DNA from: Calliphora vicina
Taxonomy: Eukaryota; Arthropoda; Insecta; Diptera; Calliphoridae
NCBI RefSeq assembly: GCF_958450345.1
Contig: NC_088780.1
Span: 60,237,533-60,301,532, forward strand
Direction: 5' to 3'
DNA length: 64,000 bases
Within the stretch, counting starts at the first letter, position 1. Each line of letters opens with the position of its first letter. The position numbers and the translations under genes were made by a program. Of this stretch, positions 11,296 through 21,784 are shown piece after piece. The notes beneath the pieces were generated by a model. The model made no database searches. It was not told the origin of the DNA and saw nothing but the letters and a program-made list of their open reading frames with translations.

Positions 11296-11592
11296 CCACC
11301 ATCAATCGAATTTAAGCCTTAACTGCAAAGTCATCCTGTAGAAGACAGTCTTAAAACCAATTTCGACATACTTAATCCAATTATGGGGAACAGCAAGCAA
11401 TACCAGTATAGATCTCATACAGAGGGCACAATCCAAAATTCTTAGAACCATGACGGGAGCTCCACGGTACATAAGAAACGATAACATCCACAGAGACTTG
11501 GATGTACCTTGGGTCAAGGACGAATTCAGAAAAACTCCTGAAGCTTTTTTGTCAAAATTACATCATCATCTGAACCCTCTCGCAAGGCTACT
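11296..11592 (+). pseudogene. jockey-like LINE ORF2 C-terminus, 5' part
   Basis: The plus frame reads LNCKVIL, an in-frame stop, then KTVLKPISTYLIQLWGTAS, LIQRAQSKILRTMTGAPRY and NIHRDLDVPWVKDEFRK. It ends LSKLHHHLNPLAR at the border of the next element. The same positions in the intact LINE at 15115-17745 read YGIQLWGTAS, then NIHKDLNVPIVKTEI and HPNPLAR, so this is a related but distinct jockey-clade copy. It resumes at 14343. Confidence 0.8.
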
Positions 11593-11979
11593 TCCCAGCA
11601 AAAATTTTCCCAAAATGTAATCGAGTAAGGTAATTAAGCATTTTCAAAGAATTGGTTACCAATTGCATTGCCTAATCGATTCTTTTTGCAAGGCATGAGA
11701 CTAAAGTAAGCTGTTCTTCGGAATCGATTATAATTTTACACATGTAAGTAATTCCAGTTGCTTTATATAGAATTGGTTTTATTTTTATTTTTATTTTAAG
11801 AACTAGTTTTTTAATAAAAAATGTAATATATTCCGTTCAATGTTATAAGAACCACTTCTAAATAAAATATAAGAACTATTTCTTTTTTCCTGAATTAAAA
11901 CTACTTCCCGCTAAATAAAAATAAGTAATTTTTTTATTATAAAAAAAAAATTTATTAAATTCAAATTTAAAATGCTTAT

Positions 11980-12495
11980 TTTTTGCTGATGTAACACGGC
12001 TTTGCGAAGTTCTCTATAAAATTCAATCTCAGGATACCGATGCCACTGGAAAAAAAGAATTATTTTATACATAATTTATTATATAATAAAATGTTTATGT
12101 AAAAATTACTTACGACATAAAATATTTATAACTTTCTTAAAGTCTTAAGGCCGTTTTTTGTCTTGTATACCCCGAACATTATAGTTTAGGATTATTTCCT
12201 TTGAAAATATATTTCTTATGCCTTTATGTAATCCTGTTATACTCGGTATACTGAAGATATCTTAAGTAAATAAATAATAAAATACATAATTATATATACA
12301 TATAAAAATAATTAAATTAATAAATAAATAGGTACCTAGAAGTTCACTTTTATTTTCTGAATTCATCTTTTTCTCTGTCCGATGATATTGGAAATATTGT
12401 TGTGTACTTTGGTTCTTCAAAATGGGACTTAAATGATGAGTTAACAGCCAATAATTGGCATAAAGCACATCACTTAAAACGTTGTTTTGGTTCAT
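11980..12495 (-). pseudogene. broken three-piece gene inside the 2.7-kb element
   Basis: On the minus strand an ATG at 12495 opens a frame reading NVLSDVLYANYWLLTHHL and NQSTQQYFQYHRTEKK, which reaches G-GTACC near 12341. After CTTCAG at about 12247 comes GLHKGIRNIFSKEIILNYNV, then RGIQDKKRP, a stop, then DFKKVINIL and a GTAAGT donor. After TTTTTTCCAG (12051) comes WHRYPEIEFYRELRKAVLHQ. Pieces of this style occur in insect transposon-associated proteins, possibly of the DUF4806 kind; that is a guess. Phases do not join cleanly and one stop is present, so it is dead or mis-delimited. Confidence 0.4.
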
Positions 12496-12552
12496 TATAA
12501 TATCTGAAATGATTTAAAAAACTATAGAACTACAAACTTGTTACTATAGTCC

Positions 12553-12807
12553 CGGTCCACACTGTGAAACATTTGCTGCAAAACATTTGAGTTTGTTGAT
12601 GAAAGGGGAAAGAGGAATGAAAAAGGGAACTTTGTTTCATGTACATGAAGTTTTTGTTGAGTATGTCATCCACATTTATTCATTCGTATTCGTACTGTAC
12701 AGAAATGTCAAAAACTGAAAAGCAAAAACTTCACTGTGTGGAAACGAATGCAGTTTCAAAAGAGAATTTAAAAATGTTTTGCAGCAAATGTTTCACAGTG
12801 TGGACCG
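12553..12807. mobile_element. MITE, 255 bp, 35-bp terminal inverted repeats
   Basis: CGGTCCACACTGTGAAACAT followed by TTGCTGCAAAACATTT at the left is mirrored by AAATGTTTTGCAGCAAATG and TTTCACAGTGTGGACCG at the right. The interior is non-coding. No obvious target duplication is seen (CCC against CAT). It lies inside the 11594-14342 element. Confidence 0.8.
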
Positions 12808-13074
12808 CATTTAAAATTTTAAAATGCAATAAAAGTTTTGTTTATGAATCGTTTTTAATGAAATTTCACACTTATATAGAAACGTTCGATGCAAATCCAA
12901 AAGTGAAAAAGATATTTGTGAATTGTTAATGACAATCCCACAATTCCCAAAAAACTTTCCAAAAATCCCAAAATTGGGATTTTTTTGATTTTTGGGCTAT
13001 GAAATTCGGGGCTATGAAATCCCTTTGCATGATATTGAAGAACAGATTGGGACATACAAAACTGGTCTTAATTT

Positions 13075-13420
13075 TTTGAAAGCAGCTATGCCATTTTAGA
13101 ATATGCTGTCTAAAGTTGAAATTTACATAAAAAATAGGTCTATTTCGGAAGGCTCTGGACCACGCAATAATACAAATTTTGATATTATTTTACTTTTATA
13201 ATATTTCCCGAAATATTATCTTTCAGAAAACTATAAACACATTATTTATTTTTTTCTCAATTTCTGTATAATTTAAAATTAATGTAGGTACTTTTTTCGA
13301 AAAAAAAATGCCATCTATAGCCATGGGAAATTTTATTAAAATCGGGCTATTCGTTTAGAAGTTACAGATTTATTTCCACTTTTTTTTCCAGATCCCCCAC
13401 TGTGGAACGGTTTGTTTTTG
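13075..13420. repeat. dispersed repeat shared with 62930-63170
   Basis: Shared landmarks in order are GAAAGCA near the start, GAAATTTACATAAAA, GGAAGGCTCT, ACCACGCA, ACATTATTTATTTT and GTACTTTTTTCGAAAAAAAA. This copy ends with ATTTATTTCCACTTTTTTTT, CC and CCACTGTGG (13367-13414), resembling a CAGTGG-type terminus. The matching end of the other copy is near 63520. It is non-coding. Confidence 0.65.
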
Positions 13421-14342
13421 ATCACGACAGAGGAAAAATGTGTATACTTACCAAAATATTGTCTCATGGTAACATGCATTAAAAACCAGAATACAATTTT
13501 ATATTATTAGATTTCAACTTGAATTCTTTTTTGTAAATATGTAACCGAGTTGATTGAAACGCAGCTATTTTCAGATTACCACAGAGCTTCTCTTTTAACT
13601 TGAAAGAAAGGGAGTGAGAAAAAAATTAAGCAAAAAGCAGTATTATTTCGACTATGCATTGCATAAGCAAGAATTATACATTAAATAAAGCAATGAAGTT
13701 TTGTTTTTAAATTTAAGTATTAATTCTTTATGAATTAAAATGTAATCGAATTAAATGTAACTCAACTTATTTCTAATTGCCGTAAGACTTCTATGTTTCA
13801 TCAAAGAGAAGCGAATATACATAGTTTTTTATGAGAGAAACAGGCGTTATTTTTTTAAGATGTTTTACTTTTAGAGTTGGTTTTCCGATTCAATTTTTGA
13901 TTTTTAGAAGTGATATAGTAAATAAAAGTAATTCAATTGCTAGTAAAGAAGATTTACCTTATATTTTGATATATACAGAATTAATGTAGAAATTAGATAA
14001 ATATTTTTGTAAAGTAAGCAGTTACATATTTAGTATAAATAATTAAAGTAGTAATCCAGAAAATATATATTAAAATATCTTTAAAAATAATCATGCATGT
14101 TGTAATTGTTTTTTGGAATGTATTCCCTTTTGAACTAGCTAGAAAGACGTATGTAATTAATTACATATTGAAAATATAAACCCATTCTTTTATTTGACTT
14201 TAAAAACTAATTATATAAATGACTATTTCTTTTGTTGTTTATTGCAATGCATATGGTAATGCAGAAAGGTTATTTGGTAACCAAAAATTTAATGCATTAA
14301 ATGGCAATGAGTTATAAATGTAATGTTCGATTTTTTGCTGGG

Positions 14343-14398
14343 TTACAGTAACTCAAGACAGATCAAGGCTGCTTAGAGCAGACTTACCACTCATCTAA
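14343..14398 (+). pseudogene. jockey-like LINE ORF2 C-terminus, 3' part
   Basis: The frame reads VTVTQDRSRLLRADLPLI and then TAA. It is the continuation of the fragment at 11296-11592 after the inserted element. No poly(A) tail follows directly. From 14399 to about 14620 nothing is recognisable except AT-rich sequence. Confidence 0.7.
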
Positions 14399-14624
14399 TT
14401 TTCCAAATATGATTCTCCACTGAGAGAACAATAATTGTTTAGATATAAGATTTAATTACAAGAAATTATAGGCAGGAATAATATTATAATAAATGTATAA
14501 ATAAAAAAAAGTCTCAAAAACTACGGGATGACCACTAACTTTCTATACATCAAATTAAAGATATTACGAATATATTCTTATATGTATATTGTATTACACA
14601 TGCATATCTTTCTAACGTAAGTTT

Positions 14625-14765
14625 TATTGACCAAATTTCCCTGCTGCTTGTAAACGTTTTAAAATTGATGTAATGATTTTGCAAGCTCATCTTTATGAAA
14701 TAATGCCTCCAATGCTTGGTCTTTAAACTTTTTTTGCTGGCCTGGTCGATATTTGTCTTCCGTGT
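14625..14765 (-). pseudogene. mariner transposase N-terminal fragment
   Basis: On the minus strand the frame reads TEDKYRPGQQKKFKDQALEA, then LFHKDELAKSLHQF, a stop, and VYKQQGNLV. This matches the helix-turn-helix part of mariner transposases (GRPKKFEDEELEALLDED, then ELAESLGVT, then LKALG) with internal deletions. No catalytic region remains nearby. Confidence 0.6.
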
Positions 14766-15114
14766 TTTATATTGTATGTATTAGGCTTTAACAAGAGTAC
14801 AATATACAAAATCAATAATTATTTTTTTTGTGAAAAATAAATTAATTGTAAACATTTTTTGGGATTAAAATCTCGAATCCCGGGATTACTGAAAAAATCC
14901 GGAAGATTTTTAATATGGTTGCAATCCAATCAGTTACTTCTTTGAAGTGGTCTGTCCAATCGCCAGTATTCAATCCCATAGAAACAAATGAACAAAAATA
15001 ATTACTAAGATAGTAGTTATTTTATAGTAGTTTTTATGTAAAATAGCTACTATTTTTATTTAGACATTCGATTGAATGCAATAATTTTTTTTTTTTTTTT
15101 TTTTTTTTCATCAT

Positions 15115-17745
15115 TTATTTATTGTATCTTCGGTTATCTAATATGTTGCGGGCCAGCGGGTTTGGGTGAACTTCAAGTTTTTTTAAATATTTTTGTACGT
15201 TTTTCGAGATTTCAGTTTTTACAATGGGCACGTTTAGATCTTTGTGTATATTCGCGTTTTTGATATACCAGGGGGCAACTGTGATCATTCTTAGAAACTT
15301 GTTTTGGCGCCTTTGGATCTTTTCTACATTTGACGCTGAGGCCGTGCCCCATAACTGTATGCCATAACACCATATCGGTTTTATGATCATGTTATAAAGT
15401 AGAAGTTTACAATCTAAACTAAGCGTGGAGTTTCTGCCAATAAGCCAATTAATTTGAATTGATTTCAATTTCATTTGAGTCAACTTTGCATCTATATGAC
15501 TTTTCCATGTAAGGCGACGATCGAGATGTATTCCGAGGTATTTCACTTCCGATTGTTGAATTATTGTTTGGTTATTGATATGAATAGGGGGGCATGATTC
15601 TCTACGCAATGTAAATGTAATGTGTGTACATTTTTGCTGGTTGACTTTAATTTTCCATTGTTTTAACCATTTTTCTAATTCAAATATGTGGTTTTGTAAG
15701 TGACGAGACGCTTCTTGAGGGTTTTCATGAATGCTTAGAATAGCAGTATCATCAGCAAATGTTGATGTATGAGTGCGATTGTTAGTTGGCATATCAGACG
15801 AATACATCAAATATAAAAAAGGTCCCAGGATACTGCCTTGGGGGACTCCAGCTTCAATGGGTTGTGCAGTACTTAAAAAGTTTCCCTCTTTAACCTTAAA
15901 TGTTCGACCAGTTAAATAGCTTTCCAACAGCTTATGTGTGTTTGCCGGTAAATTTTGACTCAATTTGTATATTAATCCAGCATGCCATACCTTATCAAAT
16001 GCTTGAGAGATGTCGATGAAGAGTGCAGAACAGTATTTCTTTTCCTCAAACGCTTTTCTCACCATATTTACAAGTCTATGGGTTTGTTCGATAGTACTGT
16101 GTTTTCTTCTAAATCCAAATTGATGATTCGGAATACAATTGTTTTCAGTTAACATCGGGTACAACTTGTTCATAAGTATCTTCTCAAATAGCTTTGATAT
16201 ATTAGACAATAGGCTGATGGGTCTGTATGATTCTACTTTTGTGTGATCTTTTCCCGGCATGGGTATCATGGTAACCAGTGAAACCTTCCATTCTGGAGGA
16301 TAATATTCAAGTCGTAATATAGCATTAAAAATAAAAAGAATTATTTTTATTGCTATCCGGGGTAGCTCCATAAGCATCTTGTTGCTGATCTTATCCATGC
16401 CAGGCGCTTTCTTGGGATTTAAATCAGCAATAGCATTTTCGATCTCTCGAATCTCAAAACGTAGGGGTACGGCTGCTGCAAAATAGGGTGCAACAGGTGG
16501 CAACTCAATTGCTTCGTTTGATGTGTTCGGTGTAAATACTTTTTTTAAATGATTAACAAACAGATTCCCTTTTTCAGTATCATTTCTTGCCCAACCACCA
16601 CTTGAATTTCGCAAGGGGGACTTACATATAACGGGTCTTTTAAGATTTTTTGTTGCTCGCCATAATGAGTAATCCGATTGTGGGGTTGCGTCCAGGCTTT
16701 CTAAATATTTATTCAATGATTCCATTTTTCGAAATTCCAAGAGCTTTTTAAGTCTTTTTATACAATCTTTAAGCTTCGATTTTAGTTGGGGGGATCTGTG
16801 CAATTGCCACTCTCTTCGAAATCTTCTTTTTTCATTTAAGAGCCGTTCGACATCTGCAGAATTAATTCTATTATATCTGAATTTTCGGGGTGTTTGGGTA
16901 GCATGTTGAGCAGCCATTCTGAGATTTTTATCGAAATTGATAAGAGAGTGATCGATGTTTTCTGGTGTTCTTAGCGGTATGTTTTCCGAGCAATGTGTAC
17001 TGAGGTATTTTTTATATTTGAGCCAATTTATTCTTGTGCCTGCCATCGCTAAATTACCAGTCGGGGATACAATTTCTAGGGGGCTCAATAAAGTAATAAT
17101 AGTGGGTGAGTGATCTGAAGATAGTTCCAGCGAGGATTCAATTTGAATCATTTCTCTAGGGATATTTTTCATCACGCTAAAATCAATAACATCCGGTATT
17201 TTTCGTGGGTCAGTAGGCCAGTAAGTAGGTTGGCCGCTCGAAAGCACATGCAAACCCATTTTAGAAATTGAGTCGAACAAAACACGACCTTTAGGGGTAA
17301 TCAGTCGTGATCCCCAGAATGTGTGCTTAGCATTATAATCGCCAGCAGCCAGGAAACGGGGGCCTAGTGATTTAAAAAATCTATTATATTGACTTTCTGT
17401 AATTGAGAATCTTGGGGGTGAGTATATCGATGAAATCACTAAGTTTCGATGAAAATCTTCAAGACAGATTGTAGTAGCTTGAAGATAATCTTCGCAAAAA
17501 TCACACATTAAGTAGTGTTTTATTCGAGCTTTTATTAAAATTGCCGAGCCTCCGCATGCTCTACCTCTGGGATCTTTGGTGTCATATATTACATATCCAT
17601 TTATTCGAAAGGAACTTCTGGACGTCAAATGAGTTTCAGAAACCAGCATTACATCAATTTGTTGGTTTCTTAAAAAATATTCGAGTTCATTTTTGTGTTG
17701 GCGTATGCCGTTTGCATTCCAAAAACATATTCTTAGGCAGTTCAT
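15115..17745 (-). CDS. LINE ORF2: endonuclease-reverse transcriptase
   Basis: Intact 876-residue protein that nicks target DNA and copies the element RNA at the nick (target-primed reverse transcription). Residues 1-225 are an APE-type endonuclease: CFWNANGI, LVSETHL (catalytic Glu), LAAGDYNAKHTFWGS (Asp/Asn) and SDHSPTI (SDH). Reverse transcriptase spans roughly residues 455-740: KKAPGMDKIS, YRPISLLSNISKLFEKIL, QFGFRRKHST, ALFIDISQAFDKVWH (first catalytic Asp), AGVPQGSILGP, TSTFADDTAIL (catalytic FADD) and VKYLGIHLD. The C-terminus has LWGTAS and HPNPLAR as in jockey relatives, with no RNase H domain. The start is the ATG overlapping the ORF1 stop (ATGA at 17742-17745), suggesting coupled re-initiation. 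It looks able to function in trans even though ORF1 is damaged. Confidence 0.95.
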   Translation of the reverse strand: MNCLRICFWNANGIRQHKNELEYFLRNQQIDVMLVSETHLTSRSSFRINGYVIYDTKDPRGRACGGSAILIKARIKHYLMCDFCEDYLQATTICLEDFHRNLVISSIYSPPRFSITESQYNRFFKSLGPRFLAAGDYNAKHTFWGSRLITPKGRVLFDSISKMGLHVLSSGQPTYWPTDPRKIPDVIDFSVMKNIPREMIQIESSLELSSDHSPTIITLLSPLEIVSPTGNLAMAGTRINWLKYKKYLSTHCSENIPLRTPENIDHSLINFDKNLRMAAQHATQTPRKFRYNRINSADVERLLNEKRRFRREWQLHRSPQLKSKLKDCIKRLKKLLEFRKMESLNKYLESLDATPQSDYSLWRATKNLKRPVICKSPLRNSSGGWARNDTEKGNLFVNHLKKVFTPNTSNEAIELPPVAPYFAAAVPLRFEIREIENAIADLNPKKAPGMDKISNKMLMELPRIAIKIILFIFNAILRLEYYPPEWKVSLVTMIPMPGKDHTKVESYRPISLLSNISKLFEKILMNKLYPMLTENNCIPNHQFGFRRKHSTIEQTHRLVNMVRKAFEEKKYCSALFIDISQAFDKVWHAGLIYKLSQNLPANTHKLLESYLTGRTFKVKEGNFLSTAQPIEAGVPQGSILGPFLYLMYSSDMPTNNRTHTSTFADDTAILSIHENPQEASRHLQNHIFELEKWLKQWKIKVNQQKCTHITFTLRRESCPPIHINNQTIIQQSEVKYLGIHLDRRLTWKSHIDAKLTQMKLKSIQINWLIGRNSTLSLDCKLLLYNMIIKPIWCYGIQLWGTASASNVEKIQRRQNKFLRMITVAPWYIKNANIHKDLNVPIVKTEISKNVQKYLKKLEVHPNPLARNILDNRRYNK

Positions 17746-19318
17746 GGTCTGTTAAGCACAGCCTGCAATAACATTGATTGCATCTTAAGCATTTCTTGCA
17801 TCATGTTACTCATTGAGTTTGTAAAGTTATTTACCGATTGCACAAGAGTTTCTATTGTAGATTCTAGTCGGGTAAAATTGAAAATTGGCGTTTGCTCTCT
17901 TACCTCTGGGTTCATATTTTCGTTTTGGGGTTGACGGACTTGCGGCTGAGTTTGGTTGTTTCTAAGTACATTTGCATATGTTACTTTGTTGTCATATGTC
18001 TGTTGCAACGGGGGGTAGTTCAAATTGATGTTATTTAATGGCTGAGCGGGGAAAATCTTTGGTTTCTGGCTTTGTGATTTTTTAACAATTGAGTAGACAG
18101 GACAACCCCTGTAGTTTGCTGTGTGGTTACCTCCGCAATTGCTGCATTTTTTTTATTTTAGGATCGTCTTTAGATTTGTTACATTGGGATGTGTTATGCA
18201 ACTCCCCGCAAATGACACATACTGGTGGCAATTTGCAATATGCCTTGGTGTGTCCATATTCTTGGCAATTCATACATTGAACGGGGCCAAATCGTTTGTG
18301 TGGTTCTTCTACCGTAATTTTACGATGCAATAAGTACTTCAAGTTATATATGGGATGTGTTTCATTTTTTTTCAGGTTTATGTCACCGGGTTCAAGTTCA
18401 ACACGGAAGAGTGGTTGGGGTATTTTTTCGCGATTTCTAATATTTATCACATTTTTTGTCTTATAGCCTTTATCTTCTAAGCTTTGCTTTATTTCAACAT
18501 TACAGTCAATACCCTTTATTACAACTTGTAGACCCTTGCTTCCTTTCAGCTGATAAGTGTAAAAACTTTTCTTTTGAGTTTCAAAATATGTTACAACCTT
18601 TCTATAATCGTTTTCACTATTGACCTGTATTTTAGTTTCATGAATCGTGCCTTTCTTGATTGGGATTACGTAAAAAGAGTTCTCTCCTATTAATGAGATC
18701 AGGCTCTGAACCAGTGGATTCGAATTATTTTCTCTCAAGTAAATGGGGGGTGGTTTTGTAGAATGGATTTTATTTACTGGTTCATTAGTTTCACATTCCA
18801 GAATAGAAAAACGATTTTCATTGTTTAGTCTATGAGGTTCACTATCCTTATATAATTTGGCCAAGGGTGCCGCTTTCGAGGACTTGGGACTTCGTGCCCG
18901 TTTTAAAACTGTAATATACCGGTCCATTCCAACCTGTATTTGGGATTTATTTTCATTATTTAATGGTTGACTAATCTTGGGTACAGCGCCGCTTAATGGG
19001 TTAATTTTATTTGTAGTTAGTGTGGTGGAATTCATATCTGAAGCTGATATAGCTAGCATACTTTCAGGCATAGATAAAATATTTTTATTTTCTGATTGAG
19101 TTGAATTTTCTTTTGTTTGACAATCATTAGTTGTTGTCAATGCGGGGGAACAAGAACGAGCGCGGTTAACAGGTTTGGCTGTTAAAAACAAGTTGTCATC
19201 TATTCTTCTGTTTGTTTTGTTTATATTTTTTTCGTCTACATTAACTGTAACGTATGCATTTCTGCCGTTTACACTTAACCTTCGCTCACTGTTTTCGTTG
19301 AAGAGACTCTTTTAAGAG
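17742..19318 (-). pseudogene. LINE ORF1 (gag-like, CCHC knuckles), one frameshift
   Basis: ORF1 encodes the RNA-binding partner of the retrotransposition complex. Open sequence starts after a stop near 19319, but no in-frame ATG precedes the conserved part; the first in-frame ATG lies at NILSMPESM. A basic/Ser-rich N-terminal region is followed by KTKNVINIRNREKIPQPLFR and VELEPGDINLKK, a domain usual before the knuckles in jockey gag. Then come CMNCQEYGHTKAYC and CVICGELHNTSQC. At an 8-T run (18147-18154) one extra base shifts the frame. Beyond it the third knuckle CSNCGGNHTANYRGC is readable, followed by a Gln/Asn-rich tail with TFANVL-like VTYANVLRN, ending LNRP and TGA overlapping the ORF2 start. 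Confidence 0.88.
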
Positions 19319-19566
19319 TATTTGTAATTACTTTCGTTAACACTCTTGATCTTTATTTAATAGTCAATGCACAAAAAAGGTTCAAAAAAAAGAAAAAAAA
19401 ATATAAAGAATTTTTTTTTTTACTTATTTGTCTTTTAGTTGTTGTTTTGATTTTTTATTTAATAATATTATTAAAAAAAGCGTCCTTTCGCGTAAATAAT
19501 AAACAGGTGATATTTATATTCCGATAGATACATTAAAATAACGAGTTAACTCGGAGTAAAAATAAA

Positions 19567-19601
19567 CACGTCCGAACTGAACTAGAACTGAACTAGAACT
19601 T
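19567..19601 (-). promoter_or_regulatory. internal LINE promoter with downstream promoter element
   Basis: Reading minus from 19600, the element starts AGTTCTAGTTCAGTTCTAGT, and GGACGTG lies at 19573-19567, that is +28 to +34. GGACG fits the Drosophila DPE consensus RGWYV, whose known position is +28 to +32. The element border was set independently from the target duplication, so the spacing is a real check. This type of TATA-less internal promoter is known in fly jockey and I elements. Confidence 0.75.
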
Positions 19602-19610
19602 TGCAATAAT

Positions 19611-21780
19611 GAAAACAAGTAATTTCAATCAAGGAGCAACAGGTCTTTTTTGCAGTTGCACTAGCACAGGCGAGGATTCAAGGGAGTGAAAAGAAGAAAC
19701 TTCCCCCCCCCCAAAAAACAGAAAATTTTTAATATAAAAAACTAAAAAAGAAAAATGGTAGCTTACTTACAAGCTTATTAATAATTTCGAGTTGATTGAT
19801 CAATACATTGAATAATAAGAATATAAAACAAAATGTTTTTTCATATCAAATAGAAAAGTTGTAAAATTAAATAATTAATAATATAATATTCAGCATAAAA
19901 CGTTCGACTAATATTTAAATTTTTATGGAAAAAATAAAAAACACTTTTGTTCAAAATAAAATTGGTTATTTTAGCAGTACGCCATAGATTTAAAATGCAT
20001 TTAATACCCAGCACCAAAAATATGGGGGATTTATTTTGTCATTGCTTTTGTGACACATCGAAATATTCATAGCAGACCGACAAAAGCAAATATCAGTAGA
20101 GTCCTATACAATTCTAAGACGACCTAGCTATATCCGTCCGCCTGTTGAAGGCACGATAGGGTAGGACCTAGTGAATATTCTTTTTGTTCTGAAATGATTG
20201 GTATTGAAAATGGGTAAAATCTGACAAGTAGAACCATAGTTATAGACCAAAATGTGAAACAACCTCCTAAAACGTTGATATTTTTCAAAATTTGTTTGCA
20301 ATTTTCTTTAAATATATTTTATATAATACATTGAAAGTTTGCACACATTATTCTTATTATTGTATAAAATAACAATTCGTGTTGAATTGTTATCATGAAT
20401 CGGTCCATTTCTCCTATTACCAACACAAATATCTTATCGGAATATAGCACTATGATACATAAATGTCTATAGTATAGAATACCAATATTCAAAACTTTTA
20501 TTGAAAAGTGGCAAAATTTGATCGAAATAAAATGTAGAAAAATCGGCAAATTATTCGGCCGAATATGGAAAAAAACATGGAAAACGACATAGCGTGGGTT
20601 AGGGCTTGCTGAGTACATTCCATATTGTGTCAAAAAATTTCAAAAACACCCTCAAATTCAGAAGTTATTCTGAAAAAAACCGTTTTCAGTGATGTTCGTC
20701 AACTTACCGATCTGTAACTCAGTCAGTTTTTGTCCGACTTTAAACTAGTTAACGGGTTTGGAAAGAAAACTGATTACGCTTTAAAATTACGTGCAGTTTT
20801 TTTATACATTTGTAGTTATAAGTATTGTTTTTCTTAAAAATATCTTAAAGAAAAACAAAATTTATCAACTTTTTTGATTAGTCGTTTTTCATTGCTTATT
20901 TTGATATGAAAGTTTATAAAACTTTATACCAACATATATAGGAAATTTAGTTCTTAGTCTCTCATGGTTTTAATTATTCAAATCGGATTAAAATTGTAAA
21001 TGTTATTAAACTTTTAATTAACACCATTTTAAGTATTTATGGTGCATATGAATAAAAATAAAACAAAAACCTGTAGAGAAAAAATATTTGTACAATTTTG
21101 AATTTACAAGGTAAATTTGTTCGAACTTTTTTCAAAAAAGTTTAATAACTTTTGCAAATATAAACCGATTTTAACAAGTAATACCTCATTTTTTCCCATA
21201 TAAAGTTGTCTTTACAACACTGTGCAAAAAAGAATAGGTTTTTATAGAAAAAATTACAATAACTATTGTTGAATTTGAAAAATTATTAAAAAAATAAAGC
21301 GAAACTTTTTATAAAAACTTACGCAATTTTTTCGATATACATTTTATGAAAATTTTTTTTTTTTGGGAAATTGAATTTAAATTTTTAACATTTATATAAA
21401 AAAATTGAGTCGAAAAAAGTGGTTCGATATTTCTGTAGATATTATGTAGTGCTTGAAATTCTACATCGATTAGTGTAAACATTTTCAAAGTCATGGAGGA
21501 AATTTTTAAAGTTATTGGCATTTTTAGCTCCAAAAAAAATTTACCATTTTGGTGTATACGCCACTTTAATTTATGGCACATACGTGAAAATGTACTGATT
21601 AAAACTGCACTAATTTTTTTCTCCAAAATTATGTTCACGTATATGAGGTATCTTTCAGTATGCAAAATTAACGTATGTATTTAGTAAAGTAAAGAAACCA
21701 CTAATCTTTATTTATGTGGTCGCTCTGGAAATGTTATGGAATTGTAAAAAATTCCACAAAAAAAGTAAATTTTAATCAAA
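19611..21780. other. AT-rich region without recognisable gene
   Basis: Only short unassignable frames are present (for example 20319-20633 and 21309-21665 on the minus strand). A diverged piece near 20100-20165 (GACCTAGCTATATCCGTCCG, then TGTTGAAGGCACGATAGG) resembles the core of mini-me/DINE-like repeats, and an inverted relative appears near 48600-48660. A run of 9 C at 19705-19713 lies beside the LINE. Confidence 0.5.
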
Positions 21781-21784
21781 AAAT

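Larger units (their letters stand above)
11594..14342. mobile_element. 2.7-kb element with CCCAGCAAAAA ends splitting a LINE copy
   Basis: CCCAGCAAAAATTTTCCC at the left and GATTTTTTGCTGGG at the right bound this segment. The flanking LINE reading frame is continuous across it: ...NPLAR before, VTVTQDRSRLLRADLP after. The same terminal motif flanks the 9018-9539 element. The interior is AT-rich and holds a MITE (12553-12807), a dispersed repeat (13075-13420) and a minus-strand broken gene (11980-12495). Flank bases GCTAC and GTTAC may be a diverged target duplication. Confidence 0.65.
15086..19601 (-). mobile_element. full-length jockey-clade LINE with target-site duplication
   Basis: The element lies on the minus strand. 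Its 3' end is a T run (poly(A)) at 15086-15108, and its 5' end is at about 19600. The 9-bp TGCAATAAT occurs at 15077-15085 and again at 19602-19610, a clean target-site duplication. Order along the element: 5' region with a downstream promoter element, ORF1 (gag-like, three CCHC knuckles), ORF2 (endonuclease and reverse transcriptase) overlapping ORF1 by ATGA, then a very short 3' end. ORF2 is intact, so the insertion is fairly recent. ORF1 has one frameshift and no visible in-frame ATG. Confidence 0.93.
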
